Shown: positions 17,838 to 26,836 of the stretch, one piece after another
Layout of the letters: each line of letters starts with the position of its first letter
Position numbering within the stretch: the stretch's first letter is position 1
Source of the DNA: a virus
Length of the DNA stretch: 64,000 nucleotides
Strand: one strand, 5' to 3'
IMG/VR virus record: IMGVR_UViG_3300010885_037407
Location: 16,740-80,739 of that record
Made by a program: the position numbers and the translations under genes
The notes under the pieces: model-generated
What the model saw: only the letters and a program-made list of their open reading frames with translations
The model's database searches: none
What the model was told of the DNA's origin: nothing

Positions 17838-18857
17838 TTATTTATATTGCTCTGGTATACCATACCATGATTTACTTATTCTCATATCAGGACCGCAGTT
17901 ACATCTTAATTTGCCACAAATAAATGCTTTATTATTTAGTTTAACTCTTAAATCATTATTTTTTACTATATTACCAAAATTTCCTGACCAATTAGGTCCA
18001 CAATGAGCTCCTGCAATACTTCCATCCCATTTCACAGATAAATTTGCTTTGCCCGCGTCACATAAATAACCTTTGAAATAATTCGTACCTTCTGACACTA
18101 ATTTTTGTTGTTGAAATTTTTCTTCAGTGCCGTCTTCATATACGACCATGGTCGATTGTACTTTATGTTCTGGATCATATCCATCTAAACCTCTATCAAA
18201 TCTTTGATAGGTATTATCTCTTAAATAAGCTAACTGTTCTTCTGTGTATAAACCTGAGTATTCACCTAAAAATAGTTTATCTCCTTTATTTGAAAAATTG
18301 CTTGAGTTTGATTTAGATAATACTCCTTTGTATGTAATTGGTATATTAATACTCTTAAAATGTTCTACTGCCTCTAGAGTCCTTTCCCAATGCTCTGGGT
18401 CCATTACTACACCAACACCTATCATAGCATTTTTCTTAACTGCAATGTCTATAATTTGTGAAAATTTATTAAATTTAGAATACTTTGAATGAAAGCTTAA
18501 TGAGGTATAATTTATATCTTCTAAAATCTCTTCCCATACAGAAAGAGCAGCACTTCCATTACTAACCAATGTAATTTTAAAATTATACTCTTTGAAGAAT
18601 TTAACTAACTTTTCTATACCTTTATACAAAGTAGGCTCTCCTCCTGTTAATGTTATATATTTACTAGGGTAGTTTTCTATTTCTGGATTATCTAAAAATA
18701 ATTGCCTAAAGAATTTAAAGTATACTTCTACATCTAATACTGGCGTTGACCCGTCATGTAATTGCTTTGGACAATATTCACACTTATAGTTACATAAATT
18801 TGTAACGCTTAGCGTAATATTAAATTCATCGCTAGTAATTGATTTAATTTTATTCAT
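17838..18857 (-). CDS. Radical SAM protein with C-terminal SPASM-like cysteines
   Basis: A 339-residue radical SAM enzyme. The CxxxCxxC cluster is C22/C26/C29 (NLCNYKCEYCPK), followed by the TGGEPTLY SAM-binding motif. The C-terminal third holds additional cysteines (YLCDAGKANL, GAHCGPNW, FICGKLRCNCGPDM), suggesting one or two auxiliary Fe-S clusters like SPASM/twitch proteins. Such enzymes usually modify peptides, sugars or nucleotides. It lies immediately upstream of dpdA. No substrate can be read from the sequence; a role in modified-base or glycan chemistry is inference. Confidence 0.85.
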   Translation of the reverse strand: MNKIKSITSDEFNITLSVTNLCNYKCEYCPKQLHDGSTPVLDVEVYFKFFRQLFLDNPEIENYPSKYITLTGGEPTLYKGIEKLVKFFKEYNFKITLVSNGSAALSVWEEILEDINYTSLSFHSKYSKFNKFSQIIDIAVKKNAMIGVGVVMDPEHWERTLEAVEHFKSINIPITYKGVLSKSNSSNFSNKGDKLFLGEYSGLYTEEQLAYLRDNTYQRFDRGLDGYDPEHKVQSTMVVYEDGTEEKFQQQKLVSEGTNYFKGYLCDAGKANLSVKWDGSIAGAHCGPNWSGNFGNIVKNNDLRVKLNNKAFICGKLRCNCGPDMRISKSWYGIPEQYK

Positions 18858-18860
18858 ACT

Positions 18861-18885
18861 TTAATATATTAATTTCTTTTATTAG
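18861..18885 (-). promoter_or_regulatory. Weak early/middle promoter-like motif
   Basis: Coding strand CTAATAAAAGAAATTAATAT followed by ATTAA, a degenerate copy of the AAAGAATTnCTTATATT motif. It overlaps the 3' end of the upstream glycosyltransferase and sits just before the radical SAM ATG. Low confidence. Confidence 0.3.
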
Positions 18886-19870
18886 ATACAAATATTTGAT
18901 TGATTAATTTTTCTGAATCAAAATAATTTTCAAATAGCAATTCTTGAGTTAGTTTAATCAATGGTCTATATGAATCATAGTTTCCAACTAACTCTTTTAC
19001 TTTGCTAGTCATATCAGGAGCAAATTTACTATAATTGAAAATTGAAGATGTCCATTCTGCAGGATATCTAAATTCTTCTGGCACTAACTCTCTCAACCCT
19101 TCAATGTCTGGTATTAATGGAATTGTTCCTAACAAAATACATTCATAAATTTCAACTCCTATATTTGGATTTGTATAAGGAAGTAATGATAATTTTGCTC
19201 TAGACAATTGCCTTAATAGTTGATGTCTTTCCAATGGCACATGCTCTTGAGCGAAGACAATTTGGATACCTTTATGCACTCTTATAAAGTCGTACACAAT
19301 AGCTTCTTGTAACTGAGTATACTGATTCCATGGGAAAACGATTAAATTCTGTTTATTGAATAAACCATTGTACAATGACATTTCTAAATCTAAATAGTCT
19401 AAAGGAAACGGCATTATATGCAGCTTGTCCTCTGTGACTTTTTGAAGACTTTTGAACTTATCTGCATAGAATTTTGATATGAAGAAGTTCTTATCTAAAC
19501 AATCAAAACTTCCTTTTTCATAAAGCTTTCTCCAAGTTATTTCTGTCGTTGGTTTGTATTCTTTGTCATAATCAATATAACATCCATTGGTCCAAAATCC
19601 TAATAACTCTACATCTACTTGATTGGTTTCTGCCCAATGCTTAACATATCTTGTTGCTGATGACCAAGCATTGGTAAATATAAATTTATCTTCATTAGAT
19701 ATTGATTTGGATTCAAACAATGCTTTGATATCTGCTATGTCTACAACTTCAACAACTTTGCAATCTTCATCTCCTTTTGCTTCTATATATCCTTGTAATA
19801 AAGAAGCTAAATGAGTCTCCCATGAATCGTCTTTGGCAATTAATGGGTCTACTACTACATAAACTGTCAT
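18869..19870 (-). CDS. GT-B fold glycosyltransferase-like protein
   Basis: A 333-residue protein with GT-B character. The C-terminal half has the donor-site pattern LSLLPYTNPNIGVEIYECILLGTIPLIP, in which a glutamate and a small-residue helix replace the GT4 EX7E motif. The N-terminal half begins with a strand-loop start (TVYVVVDPLIAK). It lies between the PolB region and the radical SAM gene, outside the left glycan cluster. Transfers an unknown sugar to an unknown acceptor. Confidence 0.65.
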   Translation of the reverse strand: MTVYVVVDPLIAKDDSWETHLASLLQGYIEAKGDEDCKVVEVVDIADIKALFESKSISNEDKFIFTNAWSSATRYVKHWAETNQVDVELLGFWTNGCYIDYDKEYKPTTEITWRKLYEKGSFDCLDKNFFISKFYADKFKSLQKVTEDKLHIMPFPLDYLDLEMSLYNGLFNKQNLIVFPWNQYTQLQEAIVYDFIRVHKGIQIVFAQEHVPLERHQLLRQLSRAKLSLLPYTNPNIGVEIYECILLGTIPLIPDIEGLRELVPEEFRYPAEWTSSIFNYSKFAPDMTSKVKELVGNYDSYRPLIKLTQELLFENYFDSEKLINQIFVSNKRN

Positions 19871-20040
19871 TATTTTCGAATTCGTTTATATCTTGCTAAA
19901 CCATCATTTGATACACTCTTAAATCGAGCAAATTTTCTAATAGGATATTTGTCTTCATCTGTATCATATACATTTATTTCTCCATCAAATTCCCAATTGC
20001 TCCATTTTCTAGTCCACCATTTTAAAATTATATCTAACAT
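19870..20040 (-). CDS. Small hypothetical protein
   Basis: A 56-residue basic protein starting at the ATG 20038-20040, two bases after the preceding gene ends. A longer in-frame extension to a GTG at 20091 would overlap the upstream gene and is not needed. It is rich in Trp, Lys and Arg (LKWWTRKWSNWEFDGEINVY). Its stop overlaps the next ATG by one base. Function unknown. Confidence 0.5.
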   Translation of the reverse strand: MLDIILKWWTRKWSNWEFDGEINVYDTDEDKYPIRKFARFKSVSNDGLARYKRIRK

Positions 20041-20042
20041 AA

Positions 20043-20402
20043 TTAATTGATTTTTTCTACACGAGCACCATTTTCTTGATCTTCCCAACACTCAACCCAT
20101 TCACAATCAAATCTTTCTAAAATTTCACGCGATAGCATTTCACAAGATTGAGAACCAAATTCATGAGTTCGAGTGCCATTGTCATAATACTTATACTCAA
20201 GATGACCTAATACATCTCTTTTAAACATTATAAACTCTACATCTCTATCATCATGATTAACTGCTTTGCTAATTGTAAAGTGAAACATATGTCTATGCCT
20301 GTCAGCTAAAAACGCAACTTCAGGAAATAACTCTGCTGCCTTTGGAAAGTTGTGCATTGCATCAACTGCCAATTTAACCATTACTGTTGTTTTTGTATTC
20401 AT
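20043..20402 (-). CDS. Conserved phage protein of unknown function
   Basis: A 119-residue protein immediately downstream of DNA polymerase, in the position where T4 has regA, but without visible RegA similarity. Distinctive segments are ADRHRHMFHF, HDDRDVEFIMFKRDV and EFGSQSCEML, rich in His, Asp and Arg and probably a compact alpha/beta fold. The same pattern occurs in uncharacterised proteins of other large phages (recollection, not searched). Possibly involved in nucleic-acid metabolism; no function assigned. Confidence 0.6.
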   Translation of the reverse strand: MNTKTTVMVKLAVDAMHNFPKAAELFPEVAFLADRHRHMFHFTISKAVNHDDRDVEFIMFKRDVLGHLEYKYYDNGTRTHEFGSQSCEMLSREILERFDCEWVECWEDQENGARVEKIN

Positions 20403-20411
20403 ACTTTTAAT

Positions 20412-22988
20412 TTAGAAGCTGAAGAAATCAGCCATATTATCATTTTTAGGTATTCTGCCATATCTCAAAGCATCATAAAATCCTTGCAATTTATTCTCTA
20501 ATGACGCTGTGAATATTCTATCATAATCAATGTATTGAGTTATGAAGTCAATAATTTCTTTAGGGTCATCAAAACCTTTTACTGCACAACTATCCAATCC
20601 AAATGGGTTTGCTTTTAAATAAGTCCACTTAATCTTTTCTCCATCTAATATAGGTTGAGAAGAAGTTATCTTATAGTACAACATTAAATCATTGTAGTTT
20701 AAAGCTGACTTTGTGTGTGCTGGAGTACCTTTAACTCTATCACCAAACATATTACTTTTGTCTGATTTTTTAGTTTTAACTTTGTACTTTTTCAATTCTT
20801 TAACACCTGTCGGAAACATAATATCAAACATTGGCTTTGATTTCATTTCTTCTCTAAATGCTAACACCTTATCATCAATTTGCTTTTGAGGAGATATGTT
20901 TAAAATATCAATTAAGATACCTGACATAAACTCTCTAAATGCTTTTGGGAAATTGGATCTTACAACATCCATTCCTTTTACATCTAATTTCCATTCTTTT
21001 GCACCATTAGTCATTTGTGATATTAAGATGCCTTTCTCTGATATAATCTTTTGAGCATATCGTTTTTTGGCTATCCATAATCCAGACTCAGCTACATATT
21101 CTTGCTTGATGTTTAAGAAGTGAGTATCAGAGTTTAAGAAATGCTTGGCAAATGAATCCCAAGAATCATTGATATACTTTTCAACTACTTGAGAAGTTTT
21201 ATAAGTAACATCAATTTTTTCTTGTTTAGTCATTGACTTATTCATTTTACTTTCCATTAAATCAATAATTGGTTTAGCAGAAAAGTAATTTGAATCAGTA
21301 TCCACATAAATTACATACTCTTTATCGACACCAGTTTGTTTAGTAAACCATTCATTACCTTTCATCATAGCATGCTTGATAACCTGTTGCCCTGTCAATG
21401 TAATAGACTCAGCATTATCTAAATCATGAAATCTAAAACCTGGAGCTCCTAATGCACCATACAAAGAGTTATTTACAATCTTCATAGTATGCTGTCTAGA
21501 GTCAAAGAATTTAGACATATCAGCATTTCCTTCTTTACCATATTTTTTAGCAAGACCTCTATACTCCTCTCTTTCATTCATCCAAGTTGCTAGAATAGAA
21601 GGAATTAGTCCACCTTTGTCTGCATTGTAAACTACTCCAATTGAAGATACGGTACATTTATTATCTAATAGCCATTGACGAAATTCAATGTCTGGAATTA
21701 AATAATGTTTTGAGCCTGACTTCAACTTCATGTTTAAGTCTGCTGTCTTACCTGACCAAAATGCTTCTTTCACTGCATCCCAATTCTCTACTCTACCAAA
21801 TTTAGTTTCTGGAGATATGTTTAAAGTTCTAATGATAGAAGGATATAGAGATGCCATATCCTCATCAAATACCCATTCATAAACTCCTGGTATTGGATCT
21901 TTTACATAGGCTCCTGCAAAGTCATTAGATATTGCTTCTTCTCCTGCAGTCACAGCTTCACGAAGCTTTTTATTAGGAGCTACAATATCTAAACGTTTCA
22001 TATAGGTTATACATGCACCATCTAAATATCTAGTTGGAAAATATACATCTTCATAAGGCACATGACCTTTGTGACATATACCTCGAGCCAATGAAAGGAA
22101 TTTAAGTTTTTCATCTAATTCCAATACCAATGTAACGTCATTAACGTTATACTCAATAAACTTCTCAGGGTCTGTTTTATATAAATGATCTAGATTTCCT
22201 TCATATTCAATTTTACCTTTACCTAATTCCTTTTTACAAATATTGTCCAATGAATAAGATGACTCTTCTGAATATGTAAATAATTTATAAAGTGCCATGT
22301 AATCTAAACAAGACACTCCCATAATTCTATATCGATTTCTGTGCTGTAAATAAATTACTTCATTTACTGGAGAAAGCATATCAGCAAATTGCTTTCCGTG
22401 AACTTGAGTTATTCTATTATACAAATAAGGAATATCAAAAAAGTCAATGTTCCATCCTGTTATAATTGTAGGTTTGATCTCAAGATAGTGAGTAAGGAAT
22501 CTAGTAATTAATTCATCTTCAGTAGTTACTACTTCTAAAATTAAATCCTTATCTGTATATGGTTTTAAGTTTTTATCCTTATCTACAATAATTGCTACTG
22601 ATTGATTCCCTGCTCTGTCATGAAATGCGATTGAAGTCATTGGTTGCCAAGCTTCGTCTGCCGATGAAAAACCTCCTACTGTTGAAACCTCAATATCTAT
22701 AAATAATTCTTTATGACCCACTGAAGGATCATCAGATTCAAAATACATATCTATTAAGGTTCTAACTTCTGGATTGATATCAGACTCATATATCTGACCT
22801 TTTTGAATATCATGCTCATCCCAGTTAGTAACTTTCTCTACTTTGTTACCATCTAATGCAACACATCTTCCATGTGCACTTTTCTTATAAGCATATTTTT
22901 TAAATGGAAATTGTAAATGTCCTAACTTGTCGTCCCAAACATGTACTAAATTTTTATTCTTTTGATATGCTATATTTTGATATGCCAT
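20412..22988 (-). CDS. Replicative DNA polymerase, family B (gp43-like)
   Basis: An 858-residue family B polymerase of T4 gp43 type. The exonuclease motifs are FIDIEVST (Asp98/Glu100), the GWNIDFFDIPYL segment and YNVNDVTLV. Polymerase motif A is EDMASLYPSII, motif B KIVNNSLYGALG and motif C YVDTDSN. The C-terminus ends NDNMADFFSF, a plausible clamp-binding peptide. Works with the clamp, clamp loader, helicase and SSB encoded in the window. No intein or split is visible. One base separates it from the upstream glycosyltransferase. Confidence 0.97.
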   Translation of the reverse strand: MAYQNIAYQKNKNLVHVWDDKLGHLQFPFKKYAYKKSAHGRCVALDGNKVEKVTNWDEHDIQKGQIYESDINPEVRTLIDMYFESDDPSVGHKELFIDIEVSTVGGFSSADEAWQPMTSIAFHDRAGNQSVAIIVDKDKNLKPYTDKDLILEVVTTEDELITRFLTHYLEIKPTIITGWNIDFFDIPYLYNRITQVHGKQFADMLSPVNEVIYLQHRNRYRIMGVSCLDYMALYKLFTYSEESSYSLDNICKKELGKGKIEYEGNLDHLYKTDPEKFIEYNVNDVTLVLELDEKLKFLSLARGICHKGHVPYEDVYFPTRYLDGACITYMKRLDIVAPNKKLREAVTAGEEAISNDFAGAYVKDPIPGVYEWVFDEDMASLYPSIIRTLNISPETKFGRVENWDAVKEAFWSGKTADLNMKLKSGSKHYLIPDIEFRQWLLDNKCTVSSIGVVYNADKGGLIPSILATWMNEREEYRGLAKKYGKEGNADMSKFFDSRQHTMKIVNNSLYGALGAPGFRFHDLDNAESITLTGQQVIKHAMMKGNEWFTKQTGVDKEYVIYVDTDSNYFSAKPIIDLMESKMNKSMTKQEKIDVTYKTSQVVEKYINDSWDSFAKHFLNSDTHFLNIKQEYVAESGLWIAKKRYAQKIISEKGILISQMTNGAKEWKLDVKGMDVVRSNFPKAFREFMSGILIDILNISPQKQIDDKVLAFREEMKSKPMFDIMFPTGVKELKKYKVKTKKSDKSNMFGDRVKGTPAHTKSALNYNDLMLYYKITSSQPILDGEKIKWTYLKANPFGLDSCAVKGFDDPKEIIDFITQYIDYDRIFTASLENKLQGFYDALRYGRIPKNDNMADFFSF

Positions 22989-23993
22989 CTATTTACTTGT
23001 TTTAATAACGTCAATCATTATTTGTGCATTGTTATCCCATTTTTCTGTCCAAGACATTGGAACTACTAAACCACCTTCATTGAATTTTGTTTCAATTTCA
23101 TATACTGATTCATATACATTTTTAGCAGGTACCATTTCAGGGCAACAAGCTCTATTCGGAACTAAAATTTCACAACCAAAATAAATTGCTTCTTGAATAG
23201 TGTAGCCAAACGTTTCTTGATAAGCAGTTGACAAATACCATTTTGCTCTTTTCATTAAATCAAAATACTCTGCTTTTGTCAATGAATGTCTATACTCAAT
23301 ATTTTTAGGAAGTTTACCTAAATCTTTTGCTGGGCCTGAAGAAGTAATAATAATTTTCTTATCTGTGAATTTTGCAAATTCTATTAATTCAGCAATTCCT
23401 TTTTCTTTGGAAAATCTATGTGGCCAAATAACAAAATCTTCTTTGGCTCCTTCGTTTGGAAATTGCTTCATATATTCCAAGTCCCATACTAATCCTGTTG
23501 TGTAAACAGTTGCTGGATTCAAATTGAAATGGTTACATACATTTTCTTTATGGTCATCACTGCCTACAAAAATTCCATCACATATAAAGTGATATCCTGC
23601 TTCTGAAGCATCTGCCCAATATGATAATTGTTGTACAAAGTCTGTCTTATCAGCTCTACCTGCATAATTAATTCCAAATACTTTTACATCCATGTCTTGT
23701 AACTCAGACATATATTTAATCATTTCAATTCCTGGAAAGAATATATCTCCAATTAAAAATGAATCTCCGTTTTCTACTTTGCCTTCATTGAATAAATCTG
23801 CAACCATTTGAAGTTGGGCTGCTTTGAATTTACATGTATTGACAATGTCTAGAAATTGACCTCTTTTAATTTCAGTATCAATTTCTACTTTTGGATACAA
23901 TGAGATATCTACTTTTGGATAGATAGCTGCATTCATCATTTCGGTATATCTTTGTGGTAATTCTTCTAATGGAAGATAAATAATTTTGCTCAT
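22989..23993 (-). CDS. GT4-like glycosyltransferase
   Basis: A 334-residue GT-B protein. The donor domain carries FVIWPHRFSKEKGIAELIEF, the typical GT4 R/K-rich loop, and then STAYQETFGYTIQEAIYFGC with both EX7E glutamates. The N-terminal acceptor domain is short and unusual (MSKIIYLPLEELPQRYTEMM). It is placed directly upstream of DNA polymerase, an odd site for a surface-glycan gene, which makes DNA or a replication-associated molecule a possible acceptor (speculative). Preceded by a promoter-like motif at 24012-24038. Confidence 0.8.
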   Translation of the reverse strand: MSKIIYLPLEELPQRYTEMMNAAIYPKVDISLYPKVEIDTEIKRGQFLDIVNTCKFKAAQLQMVADLFNEGKVENGDSFLIGDIFFPGIEMIKYMSELQDMDVKVFGINYAGRADKTDFVQQLSYWADASEAGYHFICDGIFVGSDDHKENVCNHFNLNPATVYTTGLVWDLEYMKQFPNEGAKEDFVIWPHRFSKEKGIAELIEFAKFTDKKIIITSSGPAKDLGKLPKNIEYRHSLTKAEYFDLMKRAKWYLSTAYQETFGYTIQEAIYFGCEILVPNRACCPEMVPAKNVYESVYEIETKFNEGGLVVPMSWTEKWDNNAQIMIDVIKTSK

Positions 23994-24011
23994 AAACTTT
24001 ATTTTATTTTA

Positions 24012-24038
24012 ATAATATAAGTAATTCTATTGAAAGAA
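24012..24038 (-). promoter_or_regulatory. Candidate early/middle promoter motif
   Basis: Coding strand TTCAATAGAATTACTTATAT then TATT matches the recurrent AATAGAATTACTTATATT motif. It overlaps the last codons of the upstream glycosyltransferase and could drive the GT4-PolB unit. Confidence 0.5.
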
Positions 24039-25418
24039 ACTAGAGAAAGATTCAATTTCCTCCTCTACAACTTCTTTGTGATATAAGTTTCCTTCTGCAT
24101 CCACTACACCTAAATATGTTTCTGTATTGGTATGTTTAACATTGTAATAATTGGCATTAGCATAAATAGATTCAATATCACTCGTTAAATAAATAACTCC
24201 TTTGGTATTTTGTGTTTTGAAATATTCTGATAAAGCAATCCAAGTTCCTTCATTTTCCTTTAAATAAGTATAAAGTCTATTTCTAGGAATTGTTTTTGAA
24301 TTAAGCACAGGGCCATTTTTTAATAAATTCAACAAGGCAGTTTCATATGCTAATTGATAATCTTCAAATTCTTTAGCAACTACCTCTTCATTGTGAACAT
24401 GATTGTTGTACAAGTTCCAAATTACATCTACACACTCTGCTTGATTAGCTACTGTTAAATTTGTCATATGATGAAAGTTGTAATGCCAATTATATTTGTC
24501 TAATACAACAGTTGGCATAAATCGTAATGCTTCCATTACTGCAATTCCGAATGATTCATTTTTATAAGGCATTAGAGCTACCTTTGCAGATTGAATCAAA
24601 GCTGCTTTTTCATGACCTACTACATCAGATACAATTTCATAATTAGTATGTCCTATAGCTGCAAAGTCAGCTTCAAACTTTTTAACATGAGCCTTTCTAG
24701 TTAAAACTTTTGCCTTTAATTCTACTCCATACTTTTCTTTAATACCTGCTAATGTCTTAAAGTATATTTCAGGATTTTTTCTATCTTCATGGCGTCCAAT
24801 AAATAACAATCCTTCTTGATTTGTTAAATTTAAACTATCAGAATCAGTTATTGGATAAGGCTGAATGTATAAATTATGACCGGGATCTTTTTGAAGTTTG
24901 TCATAATTTTGTTGAGTTTGTATTAGTGTAGTAATTGGAAAATACATCATTTTCTCAATTAAATCATAATAACAATCTTTGAATACTCCTGCAGATAGTT
25001 CTGGATTAATAGATGCACATTCATGAGCATATGAAGCTATCTTAATACTTTTATGCAATTCCATTTGATAACAGGTAAAAGCTGATTCTGTGTCATTGCA
25101 AATAATTAAATCGTAAGTGTGATTGGAAAGTGCTTTGACAATAGCAGTTCTGAAATTTATTGCTTTTTCGAAATTGAAGCTATCTCCAAATTGAAATAAG
25201 TTAGAATGCTTTCCATAAGAATGGCGTTCTGCTTTGTCTGGCGTATATACATTAACTTCATATTCTTCTAGGAAATTTGCTTCTGGTTCCCCGTCACACA
25301 CAATATCAATACAATGGCCGTTTTGAAGAAGTGTCTTGACTACACCTAACATGAAAATTCCGTGCCCTGAAGAGGGACGGAAATTCATTTTGTTTATTAT
25401 AAATAATACTCTTTTCAT
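24027..25418 (-). CDS. GT4-family glycosyltransferase
   Basis: A 463-residue GT-B enzyme. The N-terminus KRVLFIINKMNFRPSSGHGI is a typical acceptor domain start. LLFIGRHEDRKNPEIYFKTL is the GT4 donor-domain opening, and MPYKNESFGIAVMEALRFMP holds the EX7E glutamates. The ATG lies 3 bases downstream of one arm of an inverted repeat (25422-25438) that also flanks the neighbouring gene. Acceptor unknown; third glycosyltransferase of the replication region. Confidence 0.85.
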   Translation of the reverse strand: MKRVLFIINKMNFRPSSGHGIFMLGVVKTLLQNGHCIDIVCDGEPEANFLEEYEVNVYTPDKAERHSYGKHSNLFQFGDSFNFEKAINFRTAIVKALSNHTYDLIICNDTESAFTCYQMELHKSIKIASYAHECASINPELSAGVFKDCYYDLIEKMMYFPITTLIQTQQNYDKLQKDPGHNLYIQPYPITDSDSLNLTNQEGLLFIGRHEDRKNPEIYFKTLAGIKEKYGVELKAKVLTRKAHVKKFEADFAAIGHTNYEIVSDVVGHEKAALIQSAKVALMPYKNESFGIAVMEALRFMPTVVLDKYNWHYNFHHMTNLTVANQAECVDVIWNLYNNHVHNEEVVAKEFEDYQLAYETALLNLLKNGPVLNSKTIPRNRLYTYLKENEGTWIALSEYFKTQNTKGVIYLTSDIESIYANANYYNVKHTNTETYLGVVDAEGNLYHKEVVEEEIESFSSFFQ

Positions 25419-25421
25419 AAA

Positions 25422-25438
25422 TAATTACTGTGCTAGCT
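25422..25438. repeat. Left arm of an inverted repeat flanking 25445-25816
   Basis: Reads TAATTACTGTGCTAGCT on the plus strand. Its reverse complement recurs at 25841-25858 with a one-base insertion. The two arms bracket the small membrane-protein gene and could pair in RNA or be relics of insertion. Confidence 0.6.
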
Positions 25439-25444
25439 TTTATT

Positions 25445-25816
25445 TTATCCGTTTAATATTTGTTTTTTACTTTCTTTTTTTGTTTTAAGCTTATGCTCAA
25501 AGTATTCTTCTAATGCTTTTAATCTTTCATTGAGATTCAAATTTGTTCTGCCTTCCAGCTTATCAACTCTTGAATCTGTATGACTAATTGCTTCACTGAA
25601 CATAGTATTTACTCGATCAATCTCTCGATCTATTCTTCTATTAACGCTTAAGTCATTGTCATTAATTTGTTTTTCAATTGAATTAGCAAGTGCTGATTCA
25701 AGATTTGCAGCAAATACTTGCAACTTATTAACTTCTACAACTGTCTTAACCAATACCACAACCCCTGCTATTCCAAGAACTGCACCTATGCCTAAAATAA
25801 ATGATAATGTTTCCAT
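25445..25816 (-). CDS. Small membrane-anchored coiled-coil protein
   Basis: A 123-residue protein. Residues 5-28 form one strongly hydrophobic transmembrane segment (LSFILGIGAVLGIAGVVVLV), followed by a long charged helix with heptad repeats and a lysine-rich end. Probably a bitopic membrane protein with a cytoplasmic coiled coil, perhaps a spanin, inhibitor or membrane tether; nothing discriminates. It is the only gene between two arms of an inverted repeat, so it may be a cassette inserted between folE and the glycosyltransferase. Confidence 0.6.
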   Translation of the reverse strand: METLSFILGIGAVLGIAGVVVLVKTVVEVNKLQVFAANLESALANSIEKQINDNDLSVNRRIDREIDRVNTMFSEAISHTDSRVDKLEGRTNLNLNERLKALEEYFEHKLKTKKESKKQILNG

Positions 25817-25840
25817 ATGTTTGATTTGTTAATGATAATT

Positions 25841-25858
25841 AGCTAGCACAGATAATTA
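25841..25858. repeat. Right arm of an inverted repeat flanking 25445-25816
   Basis: Reads AGCTAGCACAGATAATTA on the plus strand, the reverse complement of the left arm apart from one inserted base. It runs into the folE stop codon. Confidence 0.6.
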
Positions 25859-26497
25859 CTTTTTAGCTTTTAAATAATCTATAAATTTATAAAATTCATT
25901 TCTAGTAGCTGGATCTTCTCTGAAAGCTCCTGAAAGTTTACTTGTAATCATAGTTGAGTCATGTCTAACTCCTCTAACACAAGCACACATATGATTTGCT
26001 TCAATTACTACTGCTACTCCTTTATTTCCTTCACAAGTTGCATTTATAAATGATGCAATTTGTTCAGTTAAATTTTCTTGCACTTGAGGACGTCTTGCGA
26101 AATACTCTACAATTCTATTTAATTTAGACAATCCAATTACCTTACCATCTGGAGAAGGAATATAAGCTACGTGAGCAAATCCAATAAATGGTAAATGGTG
26201 ATGTGAACAAAATGATTTCATATCAATATTACCTTGAAATACTACACCATCATACTTATCTAAATTATCAAATGCTGTGATTTTAGGAGCATCTACAAAA
26301 CAACCTTGAGCTAAATCATTTACAAAGGCTTTTGCTACACGTCTAGGCGTATCAGATGAATTAGGGTCATTTTCCCAATCAATTCCTAATGCTGTCATGT
26401 AATTACCATAATGAGTAGCAGCATGTTCAATCATTGCCAACTTCTCTTCTTCTGTTCTTGGAATAGAAGAATTTGCATATTTCAATAACTCTGTCAT
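25856..26497 (-). CDS. folE: GTP cyclohydrolase I (FolE)
   Basis: A 213-residue FolE. Zinc and catalytic residues are visible in [19 protein letters not shown] and in [15 protein letters not shown]; the dimer/tunnel segment [20 protein letters not shown] is canonical. It converts GTP to dihydroneopterin triphosphate, the first step for both folate and 7-deazaguanine synthesis. Its operon also carries queE and queD, so the product most likely feeds the 7-deazaguanine branch. It abuts groES with no gap. Confidence 0.95.
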   Translation of the reverse strand: MTELLKYANSSIPRTEEEKLAMIEHAATHYGNYMTALGIDWENDPNSSDTPRRVAKAFVNDLAQGCFVDAPKITAFDNLDKYDGVVFQGNIDMKSFCSHHHLPFIGFAHVAYIPSPDGKVIGLSKLNRIVEYFARRPQVQENLTEQIASFINATCEGNKGVAVVIEANHMCACVRGVRHDSTMITSKLSGAFREDPATRNEFYKFIDYLKAKK

Positions 26498-26833
26498 TTA
26501 CAAAGGTAATTCTAATTGTTCTTCATCTTCAAGTATAGCCAAGAATTCAGATTCTCTATACAACATATAATCTACTCCACCTAATTTAATTAGCTGACCT
26601 TGACCATAAGGAGGTAATACTACTTCCATTCCTACTTTTGCAGTCATTGGAATTAATACTCCATTTTGAGTATACAATCCAGGCCCTACTGCTACTACTT
26701 TTGCTATTTTCACATCATCAGCTTTAACTGTTTCTGGAATTATAATTCCTGTTGATGTTCTTTTTTCTGATTTGCCTTTTTCTTCAAGTACTAAAACTCT
26801 GTCTCCTAAAGGTCTTATTTTCTTATCTGCCAT
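26498..26833 (-). CDS. groES: Co-chaperonin GroES
   Basis: A 111-residue GroES/gp31-type co-chaperonin. IRPLGDRVLVLEE is the canonical first strand, KRTSTGIIIPE the mobile loop with its hydrophobic III tripeptide for docking on GroEL, and VDYMLYRESEFLAIL the last strand pair. The C-terminus has an acidic and hydrophobic extension (EDEEQLELPL). It should cap the phage GroEL (14883-16487) or the host one. It sits between queE-associated genes and folE. The length equals T4 gp31, but the sequence is closer to bacterial GroES. Confidence 0.93.
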   Translation of the reverse strand: MADKKIRPLGDRVLVLEEKGKSEKRTSTGIIIPETVKADDVKIAKVVAVGPGLYTQNGVLIPMTAKVGMEVVLPPYGQGQLIKLGGVDYMLYRESEFLAILEDEEQLELPL

Positions 26834-26836
26834 AAT

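Noticed and set aside
19870-20091. 73-residue GTG-initiated version of the small gene
   Set aside because: The extra 17 residues overlap the upstream gene; the ATG at 20038-20040 gives the usual tight junction.
20043-20402. Protein next to polymerase considered as RegA
   Set aside because: Position and length fit T4 RegA, but I see no sequence resemblance.
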